Source: Pirellulales bacterium
Lineage (GTDB): Bacteria > Planctomycetota > Planctomycetia > Pirellulales > UBA1268
Direction: 5' to 3'
DNA length: 64,000 nucleotides
Assembly: GCA_017853835.1 (NCBI GenBank)
Contig: JAFMIU010000010.1
Span: 1-64,000, forward strand
The notes under the pieces were generated by a model that was not told the DNA's origin, did no database searches, and saw nothing but the letters and a program-made list of their open reading frames with translations. Numbering within the stretch: position 1 is the first letter of the stretch; every line of letters starts with the position of its first letter. A program made the translations under genes and the position numbers. Of the stretch, positions 54,354 through 63,531 are shown one piece after another.

Positions 54354-55877
54354 ATGCCTCGAATCGAACCGCTCCGCTGGCTGGTGGTGGCGTGCGTGAT
54401 GGTGCCGTCGTTCGCGGCGGCCGCGCCGCCGGCCCGGAGCCTCGCGAGCCTCGATGAGGCCTTCGCCGCCTCGATCGCCGACCTCTCGAGGCGGGCCGCC
54501 GCTGCGGGTTGCACGCCGTTGGCCGACATGATCACCGGCTGGCGGCCGACGGTTGCCGATGGCACGCAACTCGTCGTGGCGATTCCGCCGACGATCGAGC
54601 AACCTGCCGGGTGCGACACGCCCGAGCAGGAGGCGGTGTGGAATGATTTTCTCGCGGCGCGACGGAGTCATGCCGCCGGTCTTTTCGAGCATGCCATGCA
54701 CGCTGCGGCGGCCCACGATCGTCCCCAGCCTCGTGGCGAGCGTCCGATCCGATCCGATCCGGATGCCCCGCCCCTCTCCCAGCAGTCGTGCGAGGCGGTG
54801 CGGCTCGTGCATCTCGTGCTCCGCGACGATCCCGACCATGCTCGGGCCCGCGAGGCTGGCGGATGGGTGCGGCGGGGCGACACCTGGACCTGGCCCGAAA
54901 CGGCTCGCCGGCTCGACCGTGGCGAGGCCTTCGATCCGGCCTTCGGATGGATGCCCGCGTCGAAGCTCGAACGGTATCGCCGCGGGGAGCGGTCGGATCG
55001 GGGTCGATGGATCGACGCGGCCGACGATGAGGCCCGCGATCGCGACGTGAAGCATGGTCGCGAGTATCACGCCGATCACTGGGACATCCTCTTCACCTCC
55101 GGGATGGCCGACGCGGCGGCGCTCGCCGAGCGGCTCGAGGAAACGCGGATGGTGTGGAGGCAGGTCTTCGGTGGCTTTGCCGTCGAGCCGGCGGAACTGG
55201 AGCGGCGGATCGGAGGACGCGGTCGAGTGGCGGTGAAATCCCCCCACGCCACCATCCTCTGCAGCAGCCGTCGCCAATACCTCGACGAGCTGCAGGCGTT
55301 CGAGCCCCGTCTCGGCATGACGAACGGCATCTACTGGACCCCCACGAAGACGATCTGGTTTTTCAACGATGCCGCGGCGGACCCGCCCGAGCCCAACGTC
55401 ACCACGATCCATCATGAGGCGACCCACCAGCTGTTCACCGAGTCGAGGGCCGACACCGAGCGCCTGCGGGAGCTCGCGGGTGCCCGGTGCGGCTTCTGGG
55501 CGATCGAAGCGGCCGCGTGCTACCTCGAGACGATCCGGCCAATTCCCGGTGGCTGGCTTGTGGGAGGCCGCGAGGCGGGCCGCGCCGTCGCCGCGCGGGA
55601 ACGGCTCGACGACGGCTTCTTCATGCCGCTGGCCGAACTCACCGCCATGGGCCGCGAGACCCTCCAGGCCGATGAACGGCTTCCGCAGATCTACAGCCAA
55701 CTGGGCGGCCTCGCCGACTTCTTCATGAACGGCGAAGGAGGCCGTTACCGCGAAGCGTTCGTGGAGTATCTGGTGCGGGTCTACACCGGCACCGCCGCCC
55801 CTGACACACTCTCCCGGCTCTGTCGCCGATCCTACGCCGACCTCGACGCGTCTTATCATCACCACCTGGTCCGGTAG
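54354..55877 (+). CDS. exported HExxH protein, DUF1570-like
   Basis: From ATG 54354 the 507-residue product has a signal peptide (LRWLVVACVMVPSFAAAAPP). Near residue 345 it has TIHHEATHQLF, an HExxH zinc-peptidase motif, with a downstream acidic candidate third ligand in FWAIEAAACYLE. This layout resembles DUF1570-type planctomycete proteins. Whether it is an active metallopeptidase is not shown. It lies 25 nt after the TIM-barrel gene. Confidence 0.65.
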   Translation: MPRIEPLRWLVVACVMVPSFAAAAPPARSLASLDEAFAASIADLSRRAAAAGCTPLADMITGWRPTVADGTQLVVAIPPTIEQPAGCDTPEQEAVWNDFLAARRSHAAGLFEHAMHAAAAHDRPQPRGERPIRSDPDAPPLSQQSCEAVRLVHLVLRDDPDHARAREAGGWVRRGDTWTWPETARRLDRGEAFDPAFGWMPASKLERYRRGERSDRGRWIDAADDEARDRDVKHGREYHADHWDILFTSGMADAAALAERLEETRMVWRQVFGGFAVEPAELERRIGGRGRVAVKSPHATILCSSRRQYLDELQAFEPRLGMTNGIYWTPTKTIWFFNDAAADPPEPNVTTIHHEATHQLFTESRADTERLRELAGARCGFWAIEAAACYLETIRPIPGGWLVGGREAGRAVAARERLDDGFFMPLAELTAMGRETLQADERLPQIYSQLGGLADFFMNGEGGRYREAFVEYLVRVYTGTAAPDTLSRLCRRSYADLDASYHHHLVR

Positions 55878-55954
55878 GGAATGATGCCGGTTTGACGCCG
55901 GTTTCGGGGCCCTCCTACACTCCCCGCGTCCATTCCCGCCCCGAAGGAGTCTCC

Positions 55955-57988
55955 ATGTCCGCCGACCTCGACCGTCTTGCCATTGACACCATCCGCACCC
56001 TCTCGATGGACGCCGTCGAGGCGGCCAAGAGCGGCCACCCCGGCACCCCGATGGCCCTGGCCCCGGTCGCCTTCACGGTCTGGAAGGATTACCTTCGCTA
56101 CGACCCCGCCGACGCCACCTGGCCCAACCGCGACCGCTTCGTGCTGTCCTGCGGCCATGCGTCGATGCTGCTCTATTCGCTGATCCACCTCGCCGGGATC
56201 CGGCGCACGGACGGCACCCAGGCGGTGACGCTCGACGCGATCAAGAAGTTCCGCCAGCTCGACAGCGTGTGCGCCGGGCACCCGGAGCATCACATGACTG
56301 CCGGCATCGAGACGACGACCGGCCCGCTCGGCCAGGGCTGCGGCAACTCGGTCGGCATGGCGATCGCGTCGAAGTGGCTCGGGGCCCACTACAACCGTCC
56401 CGGCCACGTCGTGTTCGACTACGACACCTATGTGCTCTGCAGCGACGGCGACCTGATGGAAGGCGTGGCCTGCGAAGCCGCATCATTGGCCGGTCACCTC
56501 GGGCTCTCGAACCTCTGCTGGCTCTACGACGACAACAAGATCACCATCGAGGGTGAAACGCACCTCGCCTTCACCGAGGACGTGGGCAAGAAGTTCGAAG
56601 GCCTCGGCTGGCGGGTCGAGCGGGTCGATGATGCCAACAACGTGGCCGCCTTGAAGCGGGCCCTCGACGCGTTCAAGGCCGAGCAGAAGCGGCCGACGCT
56701 CGTGATCGTGAAGAGCGTGATCGGCTACGGCGCGCCCAAGAAGGCGGGCTCCCACGAGTCGCACGGCGCCCCGCTGGGCGCGGAGGAGATCAAGGGGGCC
56801 AAGCAGGCCTATGGCTGGCCGGTCGACGAATCATTCCGCGTGCCCGCCGAGGTGCCGTCGCACTTCGCCGCCACGCTTGGCGCCCGCGGCGCGAAGGCGA
56901 GCGCCGAATGGAAAAGCACGGTGAGCGGCCTCGCCACGGCGGATGCGGCCTGCGCCAGCGAGCTTGGCGAGTTTCTCAGCGGCCGTCTTCCTGCCGGATG
57001 GGACAGGTCGATTCCGTGCTTTCCCGCCGACGCCAAGGGCGTGGCGAGCCGGGTGTCGAGCGGCAAGGTGATCCAGGCACTCAGTGGCAGCGTGCCGTGG
57101 TTCCTCGGCGGCTCGGCCGACCTCGCTCCCTCGACCATGACGCTCGTGCCCGGTGCCGGTGATTTCGGTCCCGGCGACTATGCGTCCCGCAACTTTCACT
57201 TCGGCATCCGCGAACACGCCATGGCGTCTGCCTGCAATGGCATGGCGCTGTCGGGCCTCCGCCCCTACTGCGCGACGTTCTTCGTGTTTCTCGACTACCT
57301 CAAGCCGTCGCTTCGGCTGTCGGCCCTCGGCCAGCTCGGGGTGATCTACGTGCTCACGCATGATTCGATCGGTCTTGGCGAAGACGGGCCGACCCACCAG
57401 CCGATCGAACAGCTCGCCACCGCCCGTGCGGTGCCGGGCGTGTCGGTCTTCCGGCCGGCCGACGCCAACGAGGTGGCTGAGACCTACCGCGTGGTGATGC
57501 AGCGGGCCGATCGTCCTGCCGTCATCGTGCTGTCGCGGCAGAACCTTCCCACGCTCGATCGCTCGACCGGCCTTGGATCGGCGACCGGGACCGCGAAGGG
57601 TGCGTATGTGCTCGCGGAAGCCGAGGGTGGCAAGCCCGACTGCATCCTCATCGGCACCGGCAGCGAGGTGCCCGTATGCCTTGACGCGGCGAAGCTGCTG
57701 GCGGCCGAAGGCATCAAGGCCCGCGTGGTGAGCATGCCGAGCTGGGACCTCTTCGAAGAGCAGGACGCCGCCTACCGCGAGAGCGTCTTGCCGAAGGCGA
57801 TCACGGCTCGCGTGGCGTGCGAAGCGGCCTGCGGCTTCGGGTGGGATCGCTGGACCGGCCAGCGGGGAGAGTTTGTGGGGATGAAGGGCTTCGGTGCCTC
57901 GGGCCCCTTCACGAAGCTCTTCGAGCACTTCGGGATCACGCCCGCCGGCGTGGCCGCCGCGGCGAAGCGATCGATCGCCGCGAGCTGA
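55955..57988 (+). CDS. tkt: transketolase
   Basis: This thiamine-diphosphate enzyme moves two-carbon units in the pentose phosphate pathway. From ATG 55955 (AAGGAG 5 nt upstream) the 677-residue product has SMDAVEAAKSGHPGTPMALA, the ThDP-binding CSDGDLMEGVACEAA and DDNKITIEG, the second-domain FHFGIREHAMASACNGMAL, and LTHDSIGLGEDGPTHQP. The length equals typical transketolase (about 665). It is the last gene of a plus-strand run and is followed by repeats. Confidence 0.96.
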   Translation: MSADLDRLAIDTIRTLSMDAVEAAKSGHPGTPMALAPVAFTVWKDYLRYDPADATWPNRDRFVLSCGHASMLLYSLIHLAGIRRTDGTQAVTLDAIKKFRQLDSVCAGHPEHHMTAGIETTTGPLGQGCGNSVGMAIASKWLGAHYNRPGHVVFDYDTYVLCSDGDLMEGVACEAASLAGHLGLSNLCWLYDDNKITIEGETHLAFTEDVGKKFEGLGWRVERVDDANNVAALKRALDAFKAEQKRPTLVIVKSVIGYGAPKKAGSHESHGAPLGAEEIKGAKQAYGWPVDESFRVPAEVPSHFAATLGARGAKASAEWKSTVSGLATADAACASELGEFLSGRLPAGWDRSIPCFPADAKGVASRVSSGKVIQALSGSVPWFLGGSADLAPSTMTLVPGAGDFGPGDYASRNFHFGIREHAMASACNGMALSGLRPYCATFFVFLDYLKPSLRLSALGQLGVIYVLTHDSIGLGEDGPTHQPIEQLATARAVPGVSVFRPADANEVAETYRVVMQRADRPAVIVLSRQNLPTLDRSTGLGSATGTAKGAYVLAEAEGGKPDCILIGTGSEVPVCLDAAKLLAAEGIKARVVSMPSWDLFEEQDAAYRESVLPKAITARVACEAACGFGWDRWTGQRGEFVGMKGFGASGPFTKLFEHFGITPAGVAAAAKRSIAAS

Positions 57989-58010
57989 TCACGCTCGGCC
58001 AGATCGAGGG

Positions 58011-58130
58011 CGCCCAACGGCGTCACGCGGTGTGGCAGGCGTGTCCCAGGCCTCACGGCCTCGGGCTTGGACCGGAAACGAACCAGACGCCACTCCATCC
58101 AAGCTCAACGGCGTCAGCCGTGGGACCGGC
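58011..58130. repeat. dispersed palindromic repeat copies after tkt
   Basis: Three related segments occur: GCCCAACGGCGTCACGCGGT, then GTGTCCCAGGCCTCACGGCC followed by TCGGGCTTGG (inverted orientation), then CCAAGCTCAACGGCGTCAGC followed by CGTGGGAC. They fill the 237-nt gap between tkt and the convergent anti-sigma-like gene and may serve as a structured terminator. Confidence 0.65.
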
Positions 58131-58225
58131 GCGGCAAAAAACATCGCATGTTTGGCTCACCCAACTCGGCGACACCCCATCGCGGTGGCGATGAGGTCGG
58201 GCGTCTGGATCATGTCGCCACCACG

Positions 58226-59200
58226 TCAGGGCTGGTGGTGTGAGTCGCCGATCACGGCGTCTTCGTCGTCTTTGCCCGCACGAATCTCGCCGTCGTGATT
58301 GCGGTAGAGGTGGTCGTCGTCGAGGTGAATCCCATCCGACGACAGCCGCTCCACGTGGCCATCCTCGAAGAGCACGTAGTGCCTTCCATCCGGATGGTTG
58401 TCACTCCGCTCGCCGGTTTCGTCGGGAGCGTCGGCCAGGATCGGATGATGGCGGCGACGACCGTTGCCGATGGGCTGAAGCTCTTTCGCCGCGTTCCGAT
58501 AGCCGAGCGTGTAGCCGTAATCGCCCCCCATCGTCTGGATCATTTCGTCGAAACGCGGCATGTTGATGGCGGCGCGAAGCTCTTCGAGCGATGGCACGCG
58601 GTGAGTGCCGCGACGGGCCAAGGCGGAGTCGTACGACAGGACGATGCCGTCGTCGGCCACCAGCCGATGCTCGGAGACGAGCGTCGGGGCATAGAGGCCC
58701 GCACGAGAAAGCGGCCCCTCACCGGGTGGCGTGGGATAGGAGCGATGCGATTCCGCATACCCCTGGAGTGAACGGGCCAGCGACTGAAGATTCCGCTGCG
58801 CACGACGGTCGCGGGCGTCGGAGATCCCGTCGAGCATCAACGGCATGAGAAGGATCGAGGCTGCCAGCGCCGAGGCCGCGATGATCACCCGATCGAGCCA
58901 ACGCCGGGACGACGAGCCATTCCAGGAGGCCTCGCTCTCCGCGAGCGGGGCGGGACGAATCACGGCCCCTTCCTGGGCCGATTGAGCGTAGACGAAGGCG
59001 ATCGTGCGGTCGGCCAGGCCGACAGGCGGAGCATGGGGCCCCCGATCGGCCGCCAGCGGCGCGATCGCACGACGAATCACCTCGAGGTCGCGGCGCAGTC
59101 GCTCGCCCTCCACGGGATCTGCAAGCGTTGCTTCGACCCGCTTGGCCTCACCGTCGTCGAGGGCGCCAAGACAGTATCCGACGAGTTCTTCCTCACTCAT
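58226..59200 (-). CDS. putative membrane anti-sigma factor with DUF1559-like C-terminal part
   Basis: The 324-residue product has a short acidic N-terminal helical region (MSEEELVGYCLGALDDGEA) like anti-sigma domains but without a zinc HCC motif. One membrane helix (about 103-123, VIIAASALAASILLMPLML) follows. An extracytoplasmic domain then has GYAESHRSYPTPPGEGPLSR and ends HPDGRHYVLFEDGHV, which resembles the last strand of DUF1559 pseudopilin-like proteins. It lies 44 nt downstream of the ECF sigma gene on the same strand, the usual sigma/anti-sigma order. It probably holds the sigma factor at the membrane. Confidence 0.7.
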   Translation of the reverse strand: MSEEELVGYCLGALDDGEAKRVEATLADPVEGERLRRDLEVIRRAIAPLAADRGPHAPPVGLADRTIAFVYAQSAQEGAVIRPAPLAESEASWNGSSSRRWLDRVIIAASALAASILLMPLMLDGISDARDRRAQRNLQSLARSLQGYAESHRSYPTPPGEGPLSRAGLYAPTLVSEHRLVADDGIVLSYDSALARRGTHRVPSLEELRAAINMPRFDEMIQTMGGDYGYTLGYRNAAKELQPIGNGRRRHHPILADAPDETGERSDNHPDGRHYVLFEDGHVERLSSDGIHLDDDHLYRNHDGEIRAGKDDEDAVIGDSHHQP

Positions 59201-59244
59201 GGCCTTGCCTCACGTCGGTGTTTCGGTGGCACGGCCGCACAGGA

Positions 59245-59940
59245 TCATGGCCCATGGTCATCTCCTTCGAGGCCTTCGGGCACGGCCCGACCGCTCCGGC
59301 GCCACGAGTCGTTGAGTTTGTGCAGGGCGGAATGCAGTCGGCTCTTGACGGTGCCCACGGGGATGCCGAGCACGTCGGCGGCCTCGCGGTATTTCATGCC
59401 CTGGTGATAGACGAGCATCAACGCACTCTTGAGCGATTCGGGAAGATTGTCGACGGCCGAGCGGACCCAGTCACGGGCCTCCTCGACTTCCATCTGGGTG
59501 TCGGCAGTCTGTCCATTCCCGGCCAGCATGTCGATCAGCGACCCCACCTCCCCTTCGCCGCCCGTGCGGTTGTCGAGGCTCACCATCCGATGCCGGCGGT
59601 TCCTCCGCTGGGCGTCGATGGCCTGGTTGGTCGCGATCGTGTACAGCCAGGGACGAAACCGCCGCCCCTCCTCGAAATGCTCCCTCTTGAGGTGGACCTG
59701 TAAAAATGTGGCTTGAAACACGTCCTCCGCCATCTCCGCATTGCCGAGATACCGTCGGAGGTAACTGAACAACTCCTGTTCATAACGGCGCACGAGCGAC
59801 TCGAAGGCCGCCTTGTCGTCGCTCCGGCGGCAGCGGACGAACAGTTCCTCATCGGAAAGTCCGCCAGCGGCACCACCGGCTCCGACTGGCGGAGCGTCGG
59901 TAGCGTGAACGCCACTGGAACGCGAATCGTGCAAATCCAT
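59245..59940 (-). CDS. ECF RNA polymerase sigma factor
   Basis: From ATG 59940 the product is 231 residues. Region 2 is LVRRYEQELFSYLRRYLGNA with AEDVFQATFLQVH and FRPWLYTIATNQAID. Region 4 is LMLVYHQGMKYREAADVLGI followed by VGTVKSRLHSALHKL, an HTH. About 35 polar residues precede region 2. It is a typical ECF sigma factor, partner of the membrane protein downstream, with which it is presumably cotranscribed. Confidence 0.92.
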   Translation of the reverse strand: MDLHDSRSSGVHATDAPPVGAGGAAGGLSDEELFVRCRRSDDKAAFESLVRRYEQELFSYLRRYLGNAEMAEDVFQATFLQVHLKREHFEEGRRFRPWLYTIATNQAIDAQRRNRRHRMVSLDNRTGGEGEVGSLIDMLAGNGQTADTQMEVEEARDWVRSAVDNLPESLKSALMLVYHQGMKYREAADVLGIPVGTVKSRLHSALHKLNDSWRRSGRAVPEGLEGDDHGP

Positions 59941-60003
59941 CGTTGGTACGGAGCCCGGGGCGTTCTGGTTCGCGGAGATTCCGAGATTGTTTTTCCCCGG
60001 CCG

Positions 60004-60009
60004 AGTATA
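60004..60009 (-). promoter_or_regulatory. possible -10 box of the ECF sigma operon
   Basis: TATACT lies on the minus strand, 63 nt before the sigma-factor ATG. No good TTGACA-like -35 stands 16-18 nt upstream, so it may belong to another promoter class. The opposite strand has TTGACT (60065) - 17 nt - GACATT just before the permease ATG at 60105. Confidence 0.3.
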
Positions 60010-60104
60010 GCCCGCACCCCCGGGCAATGGCGTGGCCCAGGCGTGCGGCGGCACGCCCCATGATTTGACTTTTCACCCGAAAACGTCGACATTTCGCGGT
60101 ATTC

Positions 60105-61718
60105 ATGGACCGACACCCACGCTACCGATGGGCCACGCCAGGCGATCTCAACGCCTTTTTCGGGCTTTCGATCGACAATGTGGCGGCCCTGGTGCTCACC
60201 ATCTCCCTCCTGGCGACCGTCTTCGGCTATCCCGCCCAGTTCGCCCTGTCGCACCTCGTGCCCGGCACGGCGATCGGCGTGGTGGTGGGCGACCTCATCT
60301 TCACCTGGATGGCGTTTCGGCTTGCCCGCACGACGGGCCGCACGGACATCACGGCGATGCCGCTGGGGCTCGACACTCCCAGCACCTTTGGAATGGTCTT
60401 TTTCGTGATCGGCCCGGCCTTCGCAGAGAGCCTGGGACGTGGGCTCGACCAGGAGGCGGCGGCCCGCCATGCCTGGCACATCGGGATGTGTTCGATCATC
60501 GCCAGCGGCATCTTCAAGATGGGCTGTGCGTTCGTGGCGGAATCGGTCCGTCGCCTGATGCCGAGGGCCGCACTGCTCGGGAGCCTCGCCGCGATCGCCC
60601 TGGCGCTCATCTCGTTTCTCCCCGTGCTCGAGATCTTCACCTCCCCTCTCGTCGGCCTCGTGTCGCTTGGGATCGTGCTGGCCAGCCTCACCGCCCACAT
60701 TCCCTTTCCCATGAGGATCCCGGGCGCCCTGGCCGGCCTGCTCGCGGGAGGGATCGTGCACGTGATCGGCACCCAATCCGGCTGGATTCCCCCGGCTGGT
60801 GACCACTCCGTCATCGACGCCGCCGCCGCCCTCTGGCCGACGGCCTGGCTTGGCGTGCTGAAGCTCGAATGGATCGAGGCCTGGGGCGACACGATGCGGT
60901 ATCTCCCGATCGTGATCCCGTTCGCCCTCGGCACGGTCGTGGGGGGCATCGACTGCACGGAGAGTGCTGCGGCAGCGGGTGATGAATACGACGCGGGCCG
61001 CGTGATCGGGGTCGAGGCAATCGCCACGCTCATCGCCGGGGCCTGCGGCGGCGTGATTCAGACCACTCCCTACATCGGCCACCCGGCCTACAAGGCGATG
61101 GGTGGACGAGCCGCCTACACGCTGGCGACCGCCGCCGTCATCGGTATCGCCGGCCTGACCGGCACCTTCGCCTACCTCTACGAGTTCATTCCTCAGGCGG
61201 CCCTCGTGCCCATCCTGATGTTCGTGGGCCTGGAGATCACGGCGCAGAGTTTTCACGCAACGCCCCAGCGCCACTACCCGGCGGTGGCCATCGCCTGCGT
61301 GCCGGCGCTCGCCGCGCTCGTCACGATTCAATGCGACAAACTCCTCGCCGCCGGCGCCGCGCCAGGCCCGGCCTTGGCCCGTGAACTCTTCTCGCTGCAA
61401 CTCCTCTCGGCTGGATTCATCGTCACGAGCCTCCTGTGGGCCGGCATGCTGGCAGCCCTCCTCGACCGCACACTCCTTCGGGCCGCCGGCTGGTGCCTGG
61501 CCACGGCGGCGCTTGCCTCCGTCGGCGTGATCCATTCCCCGTTCAAGGACGGCCGGCTCTTTGTGCCATGGGCGGTGGGCGACCTTCCGTCCGAGGCCGC
61601 CGGCCGAAGCCCGCTCGTTCTTGCGGCAGCCTATGCGCTGCTCGCCGTGATCTTCGCTGCGTGGTCGTGCGCGAGTCCCACCGCAGCGGGTGGTGAGTCT
61701 CGCCACCCCGACCGGTAG
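60105..61718 (+). CDS. NCS2/AzgA-like nucleobase permease
   Basis: The 537-residue integral membrane protein has about 12-14 hydrophobic helices. Features such as LGLDTPSTFGMVFFVIGPAF, FPMRIPGALAGLLAGGI, VGGIDCTESAAAAGDEYD and GACGGVIQTTPYIGHPAY recall the xanthine/uracil (NCS2) transporter fold, where the equivalent helix-8 Glu binds the base. The substrate is undetermined. It has almost no 5' leader if the TTGACT promoter is real. It is divergent from the sigma gene and followed by an AraC regulator 47 nt on. Confidence 0.75.
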   Translation: MDRHPRYRWATPGDLNAFFGLSIDNVAALVLTISLLATVFGYPAQFALSHLVPGTAIGVVVGDLIFTWMAFRLARTTGRTDITAMPLGLDTPSTFGMVFFVIGPAFAESLGRGLDQEAAARHAWHIGMCSIIASGIFKMGCAFVAESVRRLMPRAALLGSLAAIALALISFLPVLEIFTSPLVGLVSLGIVLASLTAHIPFPMRIPGALAGLLAGGIVHVIGTQSGWIPPAGDHSVIDAAAALWPTAWLGVLKLEWIEAWGDTMRYLPIVIPFALGTVVGGIDCTESAAAAGDEYDAGRVIGVEAIATLIAGACGGVIQTTPYIGHPAYKAMGGRAAYTLATAAVIGIAGLTGTFAYLYEFIPQAALVPILMFVGLEITAQSFHATPQRHYPAVAIACVPALAALVTIQCDKLLAAGAAPGPALARELFSLQLLSAGFIVTSLLWAGMLAALLDRTLLRAAGWCLATAALASVGVIHSPFKDGRLFVPWAVGDLPSEAAGRSPLVLAAAYALLAVIFAAWSCASPTAAGGESRHPDR

Positions 61719-61765
61719 CCTTTTGGAGTGTAGACTCGCGGCATCTCCGACGGAGCGACTCGTTG

Positions 61766-62773
61766 ATGAACTCCCCGTGCCCGACGCTTCCCCGCCTTGC
61801 CTTCGGCAACGCATCGGCGGTGTCCAACGACGATCTCGAGGCGTTCACCGCCGTCCAGCGTTCGGCCATGCCGACGGTCCGTCGATATGAGCCGCTCGAC
61901 GGCACACGGGCGTTTCGTCATCGCTGCGCCCAGGCACGGATCGGCGACCTGCGACTCACGGCCACCGCCTCCACGCCGCTCGCTGTCGAGGTGGATGATT
62001 CGCCGTCTCCAACGCTCCTCATCCCCTTTCATGGCTGGAGCACATCGGTGCTGGGTGGCCGGGAATACCGCTGGCATGCCGGTGGGTCCGCGATGTATCT
62101 GCCCGGCCCCAGACGCTCGGGCACCTCTGGTGTTCGATCGGTGCTCAGCATCACCTTCGACCCGAGTCGGCTCGAAGCCACGGCCCGATCGATGCTGGGA
62201 CCGACACCCGACCGACGCCTCGCCCTGCGACTCGAATCGGCTCGCATCATTCCGCTGAGCCCAACACGATCGCCTGCCATGGCGATTCTGAAACAGGTGC
62301 TGCCGCTCATCGATCTTGCCTCAGGGCGAGAGGAGCATCTCCGCCTGCTTGGCGTTGACGGCATGCTCTACCGGCTGATCGCCCTGATGCTGGCCCCCGA
62401 ATCAGTGGCGCCCGGGTTCACGTCCTCCCATGTGACCGACGCGGATTCTGCCGTCCATCGAGTGACGGAGCACATCGTCAATCACCTCGCCGATCCCCTG
62501 TCGGTGGAGGACCTGGCAAACATCGGCGGGCTTTCGATCAGAACGCTGCAGGTCGCATTCCGGCGCACCTACAACTGCTCGCCCCGCGACTGGATTCAAC
62601 GGCGACGCCTGGTGGTCGCGCGGGAGAAACTCCTCGACCACGGACGCAGCGACACGCTCGAGGACATTGCGAGCTCGTGTGGCTTTTCATCGGCGGCGGC
62701 GCTGATCGCCGCCTACTCGCGACGCTACGGCGAGACGCCAACCGCCACGCTTGGGCGCACCGGCCGGCCATAG
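61766..62773 (+). CDS. AraC-family transcriptional regulator
   Basis: From ATG 61766 the 335-residue product has an N-terminal AraC-binding-like beta domain (LLIPFHGWSTSVLGGREYRW, GPRRSGTSGVRSVLSITFD). A C-terminal double HTH follows: VEDLANIGGLSIRTLQVAFR, YNCSPRDWIQRRRLVVAREK and DIASSCGFSSAAALIAAYSR. It is probably an effector-responsive regulator of adjacent genes. The upstream permease is the natural candidate, but this is inference. Confidence 0.9.
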   Translation: MNSPCPTLPRLAFGNASAVSNDDLEAFTAVQRSAMPTVRRYEPLDGTRAFRHRCAQARIGDLRLTATASTPLAVEVDDSPSPTLLIPFHGWSTSVLGGREYRWHAGGSAMYLPGPRRSGTSGVRSVLSITFDPSRLEATARSMLGPTPDRRLALRLESARIIPLSPTRSPAMAILKQVLPLIDLASGREEHLRLLGVDGMLYRLIALMLAPESVAPGFTSSHVTDADSAVHRVTEHIVNHLADPLSVEDLANIGGLSIRTLQVAFRRTYNCSPRDWIQRRRLVVAREKLLDHGRSDTLEDIASSCGFSSAAALIAAYSRRYGETPTATLGRTGRP

Positions 62774-62973
62774 CTCCTCGGCACCATGCAGGCCGGCGAC
62801 GCGCACGGCAACACCTGCGCTTTCTCGCCATTTCGCGCCGATTCGTCCCTGCCCGGGCCCGATTCGTCACTTTTTCGGGGTGGCCCATGGATCGACGGGG
62901 GCTGCACGACATACCCTGCCCGCGTCGATCCCACCTTTTCCAATCCCACCTTTTCTCCTCCGGAGCCCTTCCA

Positions 62974-63531
62974 ATGAACCGCCTCGCTTTCCCGATCCTG
63001 ATGGCGTCGTCCCTCGTCTCGTCGCTGCTGCTCACGCCCGAAGCCCGCGCGACGGTGCTGACCTACTCGGTGAACTCGGCCTCGGGGACCTCCTGGGGGG
63101 GCACGTTCGATGTGCCCAACATGAGCGCCACCGTCGATCTCAACGTCAGTTCGGTGGCCGCGATCACGGCCGTTTCCGGCACGACCACGTATTCGTGGAA
63201 CCCAAACTATTGCGGCACGAACAACGTGATCCCCTACATCGAATGGGCTGCTTTCTCCGGTGGATTCAGCGCGCTCCACGTCGAATCGACGGCATTCCAG
63301 GCCTTGTATGGCAGCGCCAACGATACCTGGAACGACGCGGTGAACACGGGCACGTTCGCCATCTCCGGCAACTCGTCGGTGTCGTATCAGGGCACGTCGG
63401 ATGTGCTCCAGGGCACCGGCGGCACCATCACGTTCGCCGTCGCGGTCCCGGAGCCGACGGTCTCCATCCTCGCCAGTGGTGCCGCACTCGCCGGAACGGT
63501 CCTGGCCCGCCGGCGCTATTCGAGGCCGTAG
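62974..63531 (+). CDS. PEP-CTERM exported protein
   Basis: From ATG 62974 (GGAG about 9 nt upstream) the 185-residue product has a signal peptide (FPILMASSLVSSLLLTPEARA). A beta-rich Ser/Thr/Gly/Asn domain follows with two Cys-free halves around a WNPNYCGTNN segment, then the PEP-CTERM tail VPEPTVSILASGAALAG with ARRRYSRP. No enzyme motif was seen. Its end overlaps the convergent LptD-like gene by 16 nt. Confidence 0.8.
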   Translation: MNRLAFPILMASSLVSSLLLTPEARATVLTYSVNSASGTSWGGTFDVPNMSATVDLNVSSVAAITAVSGTTTYSWNPNYCGTNNVIPYIEWAAFSGGFSALHVESTAFQALYGSANDTWNDAVNTGTFAISGNSSVSYQGTSDVLQGTGGTITFAVAVPEPTVSILASGAALAGTVLARRRYSRP

